Of a stretch of DNA of 64,000 nucleotides, positions 8,802 through 19,000 are shown piece after piece. The position numbers and the translations under genes were made by a program. Within the stretch, counting starts at the first letter, position 1. Each line of letters starts with the position of its first letter. Below the pieces are notes generated by a model, which saw only the letters and a list, made by a program, of their open reading frames with translations, did no database searches and had not been told where the DNA came from. Origin of the DNA: Negadavirga shengliensis (lineage in GTDB: Bacteria; Bacteroidota; Bacteroidia; Cytophagales; Cyclobacteriaceae); the NCBI RefSeq assembly GCF_042652345.1, contig NZ_JBHSJJ010000022.1, positions 1 through 64,000 on the forward strand, given 5' to 3'.

Positions 8802-9383
8802 TTACGTTTTCCAATAACCCGTATAATAAAGCAGTTGAAGACCTGTAATTATTCCTATGGCCGCTCCGGCGGCCAATTCACCCGGGTTATGCCTGCCCAG
8901 TCGCCATCTGGACCAAGCAACAAAGGGGGTAAAACTAAAAAGTATAAGGGATAAGGGAAGATGTAAAGGCAATAAAGCAAAGCCGGTAAACAAAACCATT
9001 GAAGTGTGCAGAGAAGTCTTGATCCGAAAATTTAGCAGGAAAGAAAGTAAAACCAGCTGTTTGAGCATAAGGCAGCCGATAAGCATATCAGCGGGTTGTC
9101 CGGTCATTAACAAGAAAGTCATCACCATCAAAGCCAGCAAAAATATAAACCCATACATGGAACGGCGGTCTTGTTTTACTGAGACATCAAAGTTGGTGTA
9201 GATGCCTTTTTTGGTAAGAAAATAGTTCCACATCGCCAGTGGGAAAATTCCTATTCCAACCAGGCCTGTCAGGGTCCACCAGGCTGTATTTACCTCGTGG
9301 ATAGAAAAGGTATAAAATACAAGATATCCGGTGATCAGGCTGATAGGGTGCGCTATGCGGGAAATGATCAATGCGGACTTCAT
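8802..9383 (-). CDS. PAP2-like integral membrane protein
   Basis: A 193-residue membrane protein (from the ATG at 9383, beginning MKSALIISRIAHP) with about six hydrophobic helices. The C-terminal block WSRWRLGRHNPGELAAGAAIG-like pattern resembles PAP2 signature 3 (S-R-x5-H), but the arginine/lysine and SGH signatures 1 and 2 are not clear, so it may be a non-catalytic relative. The frame continues upstream to 9497, but that extension is basic and unlike the family. It ends 22 bases from the convergent DUF6807 gene. Confidence 0.62.
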   Translation of the reverse strand: MKSALIISRIAHPISLITGYLVFYTFSIHEVNTAWWTLTGLVGIGIFPLAMWNYFLTKKGIYTNFDVSVKQDRRSMYGFIFLLALMVMTFLLMTGQPADMLIGCLMLKQLVLLSFLLNFRIKTSLHTSMVLFTGFALLPLHLPLSLILFSFTPFVAWSRWRLGRHNPGELAAGAAIGIITGLQLLYYTGYWKT

Positions 9384-9593
9384 ATGTACGTACCTATGAA
9401 GGAAATCGGGATATTGACCACAGATGAAGTATCTTGATCGTGTGAGAAGAACATACAGATATTTTATATTTTTAGCATATTTTCCATTCTGCCCCACAAA
9501 GCTGCAAAATTTATTTTTAAATGTTCGGGCCTACCGTTAAAAGCCTTAAATTAGCGGCCTTGAATAAAACGATCAAACGGGCAGGTGCCCCAT

Positions 9594-10181
9594 ATGATGG
9601 ATGTAGCAGTAATTAAATACAATGCCGGTAATGTACAATCGGTCCTGTATGCCTTAGAAAGACTTGGCGCCAATGCTTCGCTGACAGACAATTGGGAAGC
9701 GATCAAAAAGGCGGACAAGGTGATATTTCCGGGACAGGGCGAAGCCAGCACGGCCATGAAATACCTGAAAGAAAGAAAACTCGACGAATTGATCAAAGAA
9801 TTGGAACAACCCTTTTTCGGAATCTGTCTGGGGCTTCAGTTACTTTGTGAACATTCGGAGGAGTATGATACGGATTGTTTGGGCATATTTCCGGTAAAAG
9901 TCAAAAAATTCCCCCCAGAGGACAAGGTTCCCCATATTGGATGGAATAACCTGGAGAACCTGAAATCGCCCTTATTAGATGGTTTGGACGATAATGCTTA
10001 TGTTTATTATGTCCATAGCTTTTTTGCGGAAATCCATTCAGCTTACACCATCGCTACGTCCCATTACATCACGGATTTCAGTGCATTGCTCCATAGGGAC
10101 AACTACTATGCGATGCAGGCGCATCCGGAGAAAAGCAGTGTCAGTGGAGAAAAAATTTTAACCAACTTCCTGAAATTATAA
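9594..10181 (+). CDS. hisH: Imidazole glycerol phosphate synthase, glutaminase subunit HisH
   Basis: Releases ammonia from glutamine for HisF, step five of histidine synthesis. The class I amidotransferase triad is visible: nucleophile in GICLGLQ (Cys77 counting from the second Met), with His177 and Glu179 in AHPEKSS. The oxyanion-strand motif is FPGQG. The start is one of two adjacent ATG codons (9594 or 9597); an open frame from GTG 9585 adds only three residues. The stop TAA shares one base with the hisA ATG, so the subunits are translationally coupled. No hisGDCB genes lie upstream here. Confidence 0.96.
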   Translation: MMDVAVIKYNAGNVQSVLYALERLGANASLTDNWEAIKKADKVIFPGQGEASTAMKYLKERKLDELIKELEQPFFGICLGLQLLCEHSEEYDTDCLGIFPVKVKKFPPEDKVPHIGWNNLENLKSPLLDGLDDNAYVYYVHSFFAEIHSAYTIATSHYITDFSALLHRDNYYAMQAHPEKSSVSGEKILTNFLKL

Positions 10182-10900
10182 TGGAAATCATTCCGGCTAT
10201 AGATATTATTGGCGGCAAATGCGTCCGCCTTACCCAAGGCGATTACAGCCAGAAAAAAGAATATGCCAGTGACCCGGTAGAGGTAGCCAGGGAGTTTGAG
10301 GACGCGGGCATCAAAAGACTGCATTTGGTGGATCTGGACGGAGCCCGGGAGAAAAGGATCATTAACAAAGCGGTGTTGGCCAATATCTGCCAACAAACGT
10401 CATTGCAGGTGGATTTTGGTGGTGGGGTCCAATCGGATGAAGATATTGCGTTGGCTTTTAGCTTAGGAGCCCATCAGGTGACCGGCGGGAGTATTGCCGT
10501 CAAAAATCCTGAATTGTTTACCTACTGGTTGGAGAAGTTTGGCGGGGATAAACTTATATTGGGCGCGGATGCCAAGGACAGGAAAATCGCCATTTCAGGC
10601 TGGCAGGAAACTACTTCAGCCGATGTACTCGACTTCATAAAGGATTATGTGCAAAGAGGGATCCGGTATGTGATCTGTACGGACGTGGCAAAGGATGGCC
10701 TGCTGCAGGGCCCTTCATTGGATTTGTATAAAGAAATTTTATCGGAAATAGAGGGGGTTAAGCTGATTGCAAGCGGGGGTGTGTCAGATGTACAGGACCT
10801 GGAATCCCTTAGGGAAATCGGGGTGTATGGAGCCATCGTGGGAAAAGCATTTTATGAGGGCAGGATCAGTTTGGACCAGTTGGCTGAATTTACGCAATAG
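10181..10900 (+). CDS. hisA: ProFAR isomerase HisA
   Basis: 1-(5-phosphoribosyl)-5-[(5-phosphoribosylamino)methylideneamino]imidazole-4-carboxamide isomerase, a (beta-alpha)8 barrel that makes the substrate of HisF. The catalytic aspartates of the family fall at Asp8 (IPAIDIIGGKCVRL) and Asp130 (LGADAKD), and the phosphate loops GGGVQ and ASGGVSD are present. Length 239 is normal. It overlaps hisH by one base, and hisF begins 4 bases after its stop codon. Confidence 0.97.
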   Translation: MEIIPAIDIIGGKCVRLTQGDYSQKKEYASDPVEVAREFEDAGIKRLHLVDLDGAREKRIINKAVLANICQQTSLQVDFGGGVQSDEDIALAFSLGAHQVTGGSIAVKNPELFTYWLEKFGGDKLILGADAKDRKIAISGWQETTSADVLDFIKDYVQRGIRYVICTDVAKDGLLQGPSLDLYKEILSEIEGVKLIASGGVSDVQDLESLREIGVYGAIVGKAFYEGRISLDQLAEFTQ

Positions 10901-10903
10901 ATT

Positions 10904-11659
10904 ATGCTTACAAAAAGGATTATACCTTGTTTGGATATCAAAGACGGCAGAACTGTCAAGGGAGTTAACTTTGTACAGCTGCGTGATGCCGGTGACCCGG
11001 TGGAACTGGCCAAAATATATGCTGATGAGGGAGCCGATGAGTTGGTGTTTCTGGACATCACGGCCACCGTGGAGAAACGAAAGACCCTGGTGGAATTGGT
11101 GACCAAAGTGGCCAAAGCTATCAATATCCCATTTACAGTAGGGGGCGGCATCTCCACCGTGGAGGATGTCAAAGCCTTGTTGAATGCCGGAGCGGACAAG
11201 ATCAGTATCAATTCCGCAGCAGTAAAAAACCCCAAGGCCGTCAACGACATGGCCAGGGAATTTGGCAGCCAGTGTATTGTGGTGGCCATCGATACCAAAA
11301 ACCTGGATGGGATTGATTTTGTGCATACCCACGGGGGAAGGGAACCCACCCTGCTGAAGACTCAGGAGTGGGCGAAAGAAGTGTGCGACAGAGGGGCTGG
11401 AGAGATATTGTTAACCTCTATGGACCATGATGGCACCAAATCCGGATTTGCTCATGAAATAACCGCCGAAATCTCCCGTATGCTTACCATCCCGGTGATT
11501 GCATCCGGCGGTGCGGGAAACATGCAGCATTTTAAGGATGTTTTTACAGTAGGAAGCGCTGATGCGGCATTAGCTGCCAGTATATTCCACTTCAAGGAAA
11601 TACCTATTCCTGATCTCAAAAGCTACCTGCAGCATGAAGGCGTGAGCGTCAGGATCTAG
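10904..11659 (+). CDS. hisF: Imidazole glycerol phosphate synthase, cyclase subunit HisF
   Basis: Cyclase subunit of the HisH-HisF complex, a (beta-alpha)8 barrel that uses ammonia from HisH to form imidazole glycerol phosphate and AICAR. Both catalytic aspartates sit at the canonical numbers, Asp11 (IIPCLDIKDG) and Asp130 (VVAIDTK). Phosphate-binding loops GGGIS and ASGGAGN are present. 251 residues, the usual length. It lies directly after hisA. Confidence 0.97.
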   Translation: MLTKRIIPCLDIKDGRTVKGVNFVQLRDAGDPVELAKIYADEGADELVFLDITATVEKRKTLVELVTKVAKAINIPFTVGGGISTVEDVKALLNAGADKISINSAAVKNPKAVNDMAREFGSQCIVVAIDTKNLDGIDFVHTHGGREPTLLKTQEWAKEVCDRGAGEILLTSMDHDGTKSGFAHEITAEISRMLTIPVIASGGAGNMQHFKDVFTVGSADAALAASIFHFKEIPIPDLKSYLQHEGVSVRI

Positions 11660-11707
11660 TGAAGGATAAAAGATTGTAAACAAAAGCTGTGACGACACAG
11701 TGCGGTT

Positions 11708-12313
11708 ATGGACAAGTTAAATATAGATTTTGAAAAGGTAAACGGGCTGGTGCCTGTCGTTATTCAGGATGTCAACACCGGAAAGGTATTGATGTTGGGA
11801 TACATGAATGAAGAAGCATTGGAAAAATCGGTCGAAACGGGCAAGGTTACTTTTTTCAGCCGGACCAAGCAGCGGCTATGGACCAAAGGAGAGACTTCCG
11901 GTAATTTTTTGGAAATAAAAAACATTGAGGTGGATTGTGACCAGGACACTTTGCTTATCCAGGCAAAGACACATGGGCCGGTATGCCACAAGGGGGATGA
12001 TACTTGTTTTGGGGATGAAAACCGGAGCAAAACCCATTTTATAGATCATCTGAGAGAAGTGATCAAAAACAGGAAAAGCAATCCGTCTGACCAATCCTAC
12101 ACGGCGTCTCTTTTTGCAGCCGGTATCAATAAAGTGGCCCAGAAAGTGGGTGAAGAGGCGGTAGAAATTGTTATTGAGGCGAAGGATAACAACAAAGCGC
12201 TGTTTTTGGGGGAGGCGGCCGACTTGTTGTTCCATTATTTGGTACTGTTGGAAGCGAAAGGGTATGAATTGGACGAGGTCATGGATGTGTTGATCAAACG
12301 TCACCGGAAATAA
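11708..12313 (+). CDS. hisIE: Bifunctional phosphoribosyl-AMP cyclohydrolase / phosphoribosyl-ATP pyrophosphatase
   Basis: Carries steps two and three of histidine synthesis on one chain. Residues 1-110 are the HisI cyclohydrolase, with MLGYMNEEAL, SRTKQRLWTKGETSG and the zinc/magnesium ligands around VDCDQD and PVCHKGDDTCF. Residues 115-201 are the HisE pyrophosphatase, an all-alpha MazG-like domain with KVGEEAVE and EAADLLFH acidic helices. The gap after hisF is 48 bases, and it is the last his gene of this operon. The fusion is the normal Bacteroidota arrangement. Confidence 0.96.
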   Translation: MDKLNIDFEKVNGLVPVVIQDVNTGKVLMLGYMNEEALEKSVETGKVTFFSRTKQRLWTKGETSGNFLEIKNIEVDCDQDTLLIQAKTHGPVCHKGDDTCFGDENRSKTHFIDHLREVIKNRKSNPSDQSYTASLFAAGINKVAQKVGEEAVEIVIEAKDNNKALFLGEAADLLFHYLVLLEAKGYELDEVMDVLIKRHRK

Positions 12314-12325
12314 ATCCAAAATGTT

Positions 12326-12754
12326 ATGGCTGGCGAGGCCACACTTTTCGTATATGGCACGCTTAGAAGCGGTTTTGGGCATCCCATGTGGGAACGTCTA
12401 AGGAATAGTTCCAGCCTTTTGGGAGAGGGGTATTTTTGCGGCTTGCTATACGATCTGGGCCCTTATCCCGCTGCCGTGCGCTCTGCTCATGAGGAAGAAG
12501 TCGTAAGAGGGGAAATCTATGCCTTGGAAGACGAAGAAAACCTACTTGAAGCATTGGACAGGTATGAGGGGATCGATGAGAAACTTGATGGAGTGGCGGA
12601 GTATACAAGGAAAAAAGTCAAAGCTTTCCTTGATGGGGGCAGGGAATATTGGTCATGGGTATATCTTTATGAGGGATACACGGATCATCTCGTGCCCATA
12701 CCGGAGGGGGATTATCTTAAATACCTGAACGAAAAAGACAATTTGGGTTACTGA
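12326..12754 (+). CDS. Gamma-glutamylcyclotransferase-like (AIG2/YtfP) protein
   Basis: 142 residues with the GGCT fold. It starts with the family loop FVYGTLRSG, followed by the substrate-cavity pattern YDLGPYPAA, and has the candidate catalytic glutamate in LDRYEGID. Such proteins cyclise gamma-glutamylamines or peptides to 5-oxoproline, but bacterial YtfP-like members are mostly untested. It begins 12 bases after hisIE, so it is probably carried on the his transcript without any link to the pathway. Its end overlaps the convergent comB gene by 7 bases. Confidence 0.86.
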   Translation: MAGEATLFVYGTLRSGFGHPMWERLRNSSSLLGEGYFCGLLYDLGPYPAAVRSAHEEEVVRGEIYALEDEENLLEALDRYEGIDEKLDGVAEYTRKKVKAFLDGGREYWSWVYLYEGYTDHLVPIPEGDYLKYLNEKDNLGY

Positions 12755-13491
12755 CCCGGTTTAATTTGAAGCTTGTTCAAAACCTTTACCTTTTTGGGCT
12801 TCAATTCCCCGTTTTCCAAGCGGATCACTACTTGAAATTGACTTAAGCTCAGACAGAAATCAATGTCTTCCTCGATATTGTAGTTTTGAAGCCTTTTGGC
12901 ATGAGAGGCTTTTTTCAGAAAATTGGCCAGATCATCTTTGGCGCCTTCATAAAGCGCCTCCATGGCCAGTGTGGCATCACAGTCATGCGACAATCCCAGG
13001 GAAAGGGACAAGGCACCTGCATACAAAGCGTCCTCCAAATTGAATTTACCTTTCCATCCCGCACAAAGTACCAACACATCGGCTTCTTTGGCTTTGAGAT
13101 ACTCAGCTGTTGCTTCCAGGTTCAAAAAGGCTCCGACCAATACTTCAGCCGCATTATCTTTGGCATAGGCAATGGCTCTGGTGCCATTGGTAGTGGTCAT
13201 AGCGACTTTTTTTTGTTTATGGCGGCCGTCCAGATAAGCCAGAGGAGAATTTCCGAGATCAAATCCCTCCGCTTTTTGGCCGTTGCGCTCGCCGGCGATC
13301 AAAAAGTCTCGTTTTTTTTGCCTTCTACAGGTTTCAAGGTCTTCGATGGGGATTATGCTTTCCACACCATTCGCGAGGGCAGTAACCATGGTGGAACTGG
13401 CCCTGAAAATATCAACGACGACGACGATTTTGTTTTTAAGATCATGAAGGTGGATCAAGTCAGGACTTAGGCAGGTCTCTATTTTTCTCAT
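12748..13491 (-). CDS. comB: Probable 2-phosphosulfolactate phosphatase (ComB family)
   Basis: 247 residues matching ComB, which in methanogens dephosphorylates phosphosulfolactate on the way to coenzyme M. Conserved stretches include VVVDIFRASSTMV, GNSPLAYLDG-like and TTTNGTRAI. Bacteria such as Bacteroidota carry the gene without making coenzyme M; there it may serve sulfolactate metabolism. It begins inside the end of gcvT (ATGA, 4-base overlap), so it is translationally coupled to it, an association I cannot explain functionally. Confidence 0.86.
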   Translation of the reverse strand: MRKIETCLSPDLIHLHDLKNKIVVVVDIFRASSTMVTALANGVESIIPIEDLETCRRQKKRDFLIAGERNGQKAEGFDLGNSPLAYLDGRHKQKKVAMTTTNGTRAIAYAKDNAAEVLVGAFLNLEATAEYLKAKEADVLVLCAGWKGKFNLEDALYAGALSLSLGLSHDCDATLAMEALYEGAKDDLANFLKKASHAKRLQNYNIEEDIDFCLSLSQFQVVIRLENGELKPKKVKVLNKLQIKPGQ

Positions 13492-14582
13492 TTTTTCAAA
13501 AGTGGTAATTTTTCAACTGACGCTTCCAGGTTTTTGTTCCTCACAGAGATGGCGATAGAGGTGCCTGGCTGAGCATATTCTGTTTTTACATAGCCCAGAC
13601 CAATTCCTATACCCATACTCGGTGAAAGCGTACCTGAAGTGACATCCCCTATGGGTAACCCTTCGCTGTTCACAATGGTGTAATGAGCCCTGGGGATTCC
13701 TTTTTCCCGCAAGATAAACCCGATAAGCTTTTTTTCCACACCGTTTTCCTTTTGTTTTTTCAGGTATTCGTGGTTAATGAAGTCTTTTGTGAATTTAGTG
13801 ATCCATCCCAGGCCCGCCTCTATGGGTGAGGTTTCCTCATTGATGTCATTTCCGTAAAGACAATATCCCATTTCAAGTCTCAGCGTATCCCTGGCGCCGA
13901 GGCCAATAGGTTTGATATCTAAGTCTTTGCCGGCTTCAAAAATGGCGTTCCAGACCTGGATCGCATCTTCATTTTTGACATAGAGTTCGAACCCCCCGGC
14001 GCCGGTGTATCCCGTAGCGGATATGATGACATCCCGAACTCCTGCAAATTCTCCTTTTTTGAAATGATAAAAAGGGAGGTCTTCAAGATCAACAGGGGTA
14101 AGGGACTGGACAGCCTTGGCTGCATTGGGCCCCTGAACTGCGAAAAGAGAGGTTTGGTCAGAGATGTTTTCCACTGTGGCGCCCATATTGTTATGCCGGT
14201 TTATCCAACTCCAATCCTTATCGATGTTGGAAGCATTGACAACCAGCATGTACAATTCTTCATCCAATTTGTAAACCAACAGATCATCCACAATACCGCC
14301 TTTTTCGTTTGGAAGACAGGAATACTGAGCCTGACCCTTTTTTAGCTTGCTGGCATCATTGGAACTCACTTTTTGGATCAAATCCAGGGCTTTTGGGCCT
14401 TTGATCAGAAATTCCCCCATGTGGGAAACATCAAATACCCCCACATTTTCCCGGACGGTCTTGTGTTCTCCGATATCGGACGAATACCTTACCGGCATAT
14501 TGAATCCGGCAAAGGGTATCATTTTAGCTCCTAGTGATTCGTGAATATCGTTAAGCACTACTTTCTTTATGGCATCTTGCAT
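13488..14582 (-). CDS. gcvT: Glycine cleavage system T protein (aminomethyltransferase)
   Basis: Tetrahydrofolate-dependent aminomethyltransferase, 364 residues. It takes the aminomethyl group from lipoyl-H protein, releasing ammonia and methylene-THF. Family landmarks are visible: MPVRYSSDIGEHKTVRENVG followed by DVSHMGE near the N-terminus, the substrate aspartate region VDDLLVYK, and YTGAGGFELY. The C-terminal GcvT barrel domain includes GDVTSGTLSPS. The H and P genes are not nearby. A TACCTTTA box close upstream may be its promoter. comB overlaps its stop codon. Confidence 0.96.
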   Translation of the reverse strand: MQDAIKKVVLNDIHESLGAKMIPFAGFNMPVRYSSDIGEHKTVRENVGVFDVSHMGEFLIKGPKALDLIQKVSSNDASKLKKGQAQYSCLPNEKGGIVDDLLVYKLDEELYMLVVNASNIDKDWSWINRHNNMGATVENISDQTSLFAVQGPNAAKAVQSLTPVDLEDLPFYHFKKGEFAGVRDVIISATGYTGAGGFELYVKNEDAIQVWNAIFEAGKDLDIKPIGLGARDTLRLEMGYCLYGNDINEETSPIEAGLGWITKFTKDFINHEYLKKQKENGVEKKLIGFILREKGIPRAHYTIVNSEGLPIGDVTSGTLSPSMGIGIGLGYVKTEYAQPGTSIAISVRNKNLEASVEKLPLLKK

Positions 14583-14642
14583 GTACGGTAAACGTTTTGG
14601 CTGGGTAAAGGTAATAAATGGCCTCTAACAAATCGAGTTGCA

Positions 14643-14675
14643 TAAAAAAAAGACCACTGAAAAAGCGGTCTTTTT
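14643..14675 (-). terminator. Rho-independent terminator of the susC-susD operon
   Basis: Reading the minus strand, AAAGACCGC pairs with GTGGTCTTT (one G-T pair) and is followed by T8. It lies 20 bases past the susD stop and ahead of gcvT. The plus-strand reading also ends in T5. Confidence 0.82.
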
Positions 14676-14694
14676 AAGAATAAGTGCGCATTGT

Positions 14695-16074
14695 CTATCC
14701 TCCGTAACCTGGATTTTGAACCAACTCCGGATTGGCGTCCATTTCCCTTTGTGGAATGGGCAAAACCATTCTGTTGTCGTCATACGGATATTGGAGGGTA
14801 GGCGTGTTGTTGTCCTGGATTGATCCCCTTGTTCTTTTCACATCATGGATAAAATGACCTTCATGGGCCAGTTCTACCCGTCGTTCCCGGAGGATTTCGT
14901 CGAGGGTTAGGGAGTTCTTTGCTGAGAGTCCTACCCGCGTCCTTATCCTGTTGATGTCTTCAAGGGGGGTGGCTCCTGTGCTGGTGCCTTCCCTGAAATT
15001 GGCTTCTGCCCGGGTAAGATACATTTCAGCTAATCGTACCACTTTTACATTTCTGAATTGTTCACGCCATTTGTCTGTCCTGCGATCCCCGGCACGCATG
15101 CTGAATTGATTTAAGCGATCATCACCCGTTTCGTACAGCGTGAGATGGCTGTTGAGAATGGTTACATCCCCGCCCCTGGCACCAAATTCGGGGGTAGAAT
15201 AGAAAAGGTGCATGTTATTGGCCGCATCTTGTGAATTCACCTGGATGGCAAACAAATCCTCTTGGGAATCGGCTTCATTGTTGAAGGCGCCCATGAAATC
15301 CGGCGTCAGGGATTTACCGTTGGCTGTGGCCACCTCAATGGCCCTGTTGGCTGCATCCCGTGCATCAGCAAACCTTTCCATCTGAAGATATACCCGGGAA
15401 AGTATCGCGGAAGCTACATAGTTTCTTGCAAAGAACCCATTGACGGGAGGCAGCAATTGCTCCGCTTCGGTAAGGTCTGCAATCACTCTTTGGTATACTT
15501 CTTCTACCGTATTTCTGGGAACAAAGACCTCTTCGGTCACTTCCCGGGTGGGGTCCAGAACCAAAGGTACTCCCAGGTTAGTGCTGTTGTTGCCGGTTAC
15601 ATAGGGAAGGCTGAAATACCTTAAAAGCTCGAAATATATGGCCCCCCGTATAAACAGGGCTTCACCTCTTACCCGGTTTCTGTCGGCTTCGTTTACTACA
15701 TTAACGGCATCAAGGATATTGTTGCACACGTTGATGGCACTGTATGCCCTGGTCCAGGTATTGGTAATAAAGGTATTGTTGGTAAACATGCTTTTATTGT
15801 AAACTTCCCTGGGTTGGTTAAAAGTACCTTCCCACCGGATTTCATTGTTGGCACCCAACATTTCCGCATACAGCTGCAGCCTGCCTCCCCACAGGTCTTC
15901 ATGCCTGAGGTCTGCATAGGCGCCGACTAGCACCCTTTTTACGTTGGCATCATTGTTTAAGGCCAGATCCTGATCCACACTTTGGGCAGGGGATAAGTGC
16001 AATTGGTTATCACAGGAAGACAGGGCCAGGGTAAATCCTGCCAGTGTCAGTAGGTATATGATTAAGTTTTTCAT
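14695..16074 (-). CDS. SusD/RagB family nutrient-binding outer-membrane lipoprotein
   Basis: Surface lipoprotein that acts as a hinged lid over its SusC partner and captures a glycan or peptide. 459 residues, with a signal ending in LSSCDN (Cys21). Family features are present: RGEALFIRGAIYFELLRYF in the TPR-like scaffold and the C-terminal RRVELAHEGHFIHDVKR followed by PIPQREMDANPEL. It lies 12 bases downstream of susC. No glycoside hydrolase, sulfatase, sensor or anti-sigma gene is adjacent, so the substrate cannot be guessed. Confidence 0.95.
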   Translation of the reverse strand: MKNLIIYLLTLAGFTLALSSCDNQLHLSPAQSVDQDLALNNDANVKRVLVGAYADLRHEDLWGGRLQLYAEMLGANNEIRWEGTFNQPREVYNKSMFTNNTFITNTWTRAYSAINVCNNILDAVNVVNEADRNRVRGEALFIRGAIYFELLRYFSLPYVTGNNSTNLGVPLVLDPTREVTEEVFVPRNTVEEVYQRVIADLTEAEQLLPPVNGFFARNYVASAILSRVYLQMERFADARDAANRAIEVATANGKSLTPDFMGAFNNEADSQEDLFAIQVNSQDAANNMHLFYSTPEFGARGGDVTILNSHLTLYETGDDRLNQFSMRAGDRRTDKWREQFRNVKVVRLAEMYLTRAEANFREGTSTGATPLEDINRIRTRVGLSAKNSLTLDEILRERRVELAHEGHFIHDVKRTRGSIQDNNTPTLQYPYDDNRMVLPIPQREMDANPELVQNPGYGG

Positions 16075-16086
16075 TTTTCTTGTCCG

Positions 16087-19000
16087 TTAAAATCCAACAT
16101 TTAAACCCAACGAGAATGTTTTTGCCTGAGGCGCCGTGTAAAAATCATTGCCCTGGAATACGTTGGCATTTTGGGTGGTATTGAGCAAATAATCCGCATT
16201 CACCTCAGGATCCCAACCTTTATACTTGGTCCAGGTAAAGAGGTTTTGTCCCATAAAATAAATCCTGGCGGTGCTCAACTTAAACCTTTCCAACAGGTGC
16301 GAAGGAATCGTGTAACCCACAGTCAGGGTTTTGAACCTCACATAGCTTCCGTCCGAAATGTACCTGCTGGAGGCATTACAGCCGTTACATTCACCCAACC
16401 GGGCCTGGGGGATGTCGGTGATATCACCGGGGTTTTGCCACCGGGCAAATTGGGATTTCGTGGAATTGTCGAACCAGTCCCCATTTGCAGCATAGAAGCC
16501 GGCTCCACCCTCAAATATATCGTTGCCAAAAATTCCCTGGAAAAGAAAAGACATGTCAAAATTCCTATAAGTAAGCGTGTTGTTGATACCGGCTATGAAT
16601 TTTGGATTGGGATCTCCCACCACCATTCTCTCTGCTTCGTTGTAATCATTTGTGGTTTCTGTCAACTCCGCATTGCTGTAGTACAAGGCATCACCGGTAG
16701 CCGGATCCACACCTGCATATTTTGGACCGTAAAATACGCCAATCGACTGATCCAAAAATATGCCATTAAGATAGCTGGAAGTGGAAGGGGGTATGGAAGT
16801 CTGGCCTTCAGCCAATTCCCTTACCCTGTTGATGTTTCTGGCTAAATTAAAGGAAGTGTTCCAAGTGAAGTTTTGATCGGCATAGTTGGCAGAATTGATG
16901 ACTACTTCAAACCCGTAGTTTTGCATCCTGCCGATGTTCTGTCTCTGGGAAGTAAAACCGGTGGTTCCTGGAATGGGTACATTCAAAAGAAGATCGGTGG
17001 TGTTTTTATTGTATATGTCCAATTCACCGGTGATCCGATCCCTAAACAAGCCAAACTCGATTCCAAAGTTAAGTTGTGCAGTTTTCTCCCATGTTAATCT
17101 TGGGTTGGGAATTTGTGTAGGTTGTAATCCTGGTAGGAGTCCATAAGAGACAGGGCCGAAAAGTCCCAAATGATCAAAGTTTCCGATTTCGGCATTTCCT
17201 GTGAGTCCGTAGGAACCTCTGATTTTTAGGAGACTCAGCCCCTCACTTCCCTGTAGGAACCCTTCTTCTGACATGATCCATCCCGCCGAGGCCGCAGGGA
17301 AGAATCCGTACTTGTTGTTTTCACCAAACCTGGAGGAACCGTCCACCCGGGCACTGACCGTAAGCAGGTATTTGTTATCAAATTTATAATTGATCCTAGA
17401 GAAATACGACAAGAAGGTGAAATTGGTAAACTGCGAGGTTCCCTCTGTTATTTCCGCAGCGGATTCCAGTGTCCTTAGGTCATCCAACGGAAATTCCTGT
17501 CCGTCCACGCGGGTGTAATTTTCATCGGAACGTTGAAAGGACATCCCCACCACGGCTTCAAAATTATGTTTTTCAGCAAAAGTATTGTTATATGTAAAAT
17601 AATTATTGGTGTTATAGTTAAAGATTCTCATCCATCGTGAGCTGCCATAACCGTTGGTTCCCTGGCCAATAATGGTTCTGGATCCGAAAAACCTTTCATC
17701 GTTTTGATTGAGGACATCCACCGCAAATTCAGATCTAAACCGTAGGTTATCGGTGAAATGGTATTCACCAAAGACATTGGTGATGTTTCTGAAATTGGTG
17801 GTCAGCCATTCCGCATTTTCGGAGTCGATCAGGTTATTATAATAAGTAGTAACCGGTCTGTCATACAGCTCTCCGTTTTCGTCCCGGATAGGTGTGATGG
17901 GTGACAGCGCTACCAGTTGGATCGGATTATAAAACTGGTTGTCTTCCGCTATTCTGGTGGTTTCAGTTCTGGCCAGACTGAAATTGGCCCCAATGGTGAA
18001 CCTGTCAGAAATCTTATGGTCCAGGTTTAGTCTGCCGCTGATACGTTCAAAGTTGTTACGGATCATGATCCCCTCCTGTTTGTCATATGCGGAGGAGAAG
18101 TAGAAACGGGTTCTCTCATCGCCGCCATTGGCAGAGAAGTTAACGCTGGTAACACCGGCACCGGGATTGAAGGCTTCTTTTTGCCAGTCAGTGTCCACCG
18201 TTCCGTCCCTCCAGTTGGTGTGTCCTGCATGACGGTCTAAACGGTTTTCCACAAATTCGAGATCAGAGTCAGGGTAATCTTCAGGATTGTTGATAGGATC
18301 CAAGCCGTTTCTCCGGTCGTTGTTGTAGCCGGCTTCCCTCATGAGTTCCACAAATTCCGCGGCATTTAAGAACTCATTGAGACGGGTGGGACTGCTTACC
18401 CCCCTTTGGATGCCCACATTGAATTTCGTCCTGCCGGAGGTGCCGGATTTGGTGGTGATCAGCACCACCCCGTTGGAGGCCCGGGCACCATAAATGGCTG
18501 CGGCAGAGGCATCCTTCAATACCTCAAAAGATTCGATGTCATTAAAGTTGATGTCAGCCAAAGGATTACTTTGACCAATCGTTCCACTGGAGGTTACGGG
18601 TATGCCATCGATCACATAAAGGGGATCATTGCTCCCCGAAATAGAAGTGGTACCTCTCACCCTGATTTTGACGCCTTCGCCCACTTTCCCGCTTTGGGAT
18701 TCGACGAATACCCCTGCCATACGGCCCTGAATGGCTTCCTGAAATGTCGGAACGGGGATGTTGGCGATCTCGGTGCCTTTAAGGGAAGCAATGTTCCCGG
18801 TCAGGTCCCCTTTCGTCACACTACCATATCCTACAACCACCACTTCGCCCAATGTTTTGGCATCGGTCTGTAACAGGACGTCAATGGAATTTTGGTTACC
18901 CACGGTGACTTCCTGGGTCAGAAACCCTATATAAGAAAATATCAAAGTTTCTTCGCTATCGACCGCAATGTTGTAAGTACCATCGATATCCGTAATGGTG

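Noticed and set aside
10784..11349. Overlapping minus-strand frames opposite hisA and hisF
   Set aside because: They are shadows of strongly conserved his genes.
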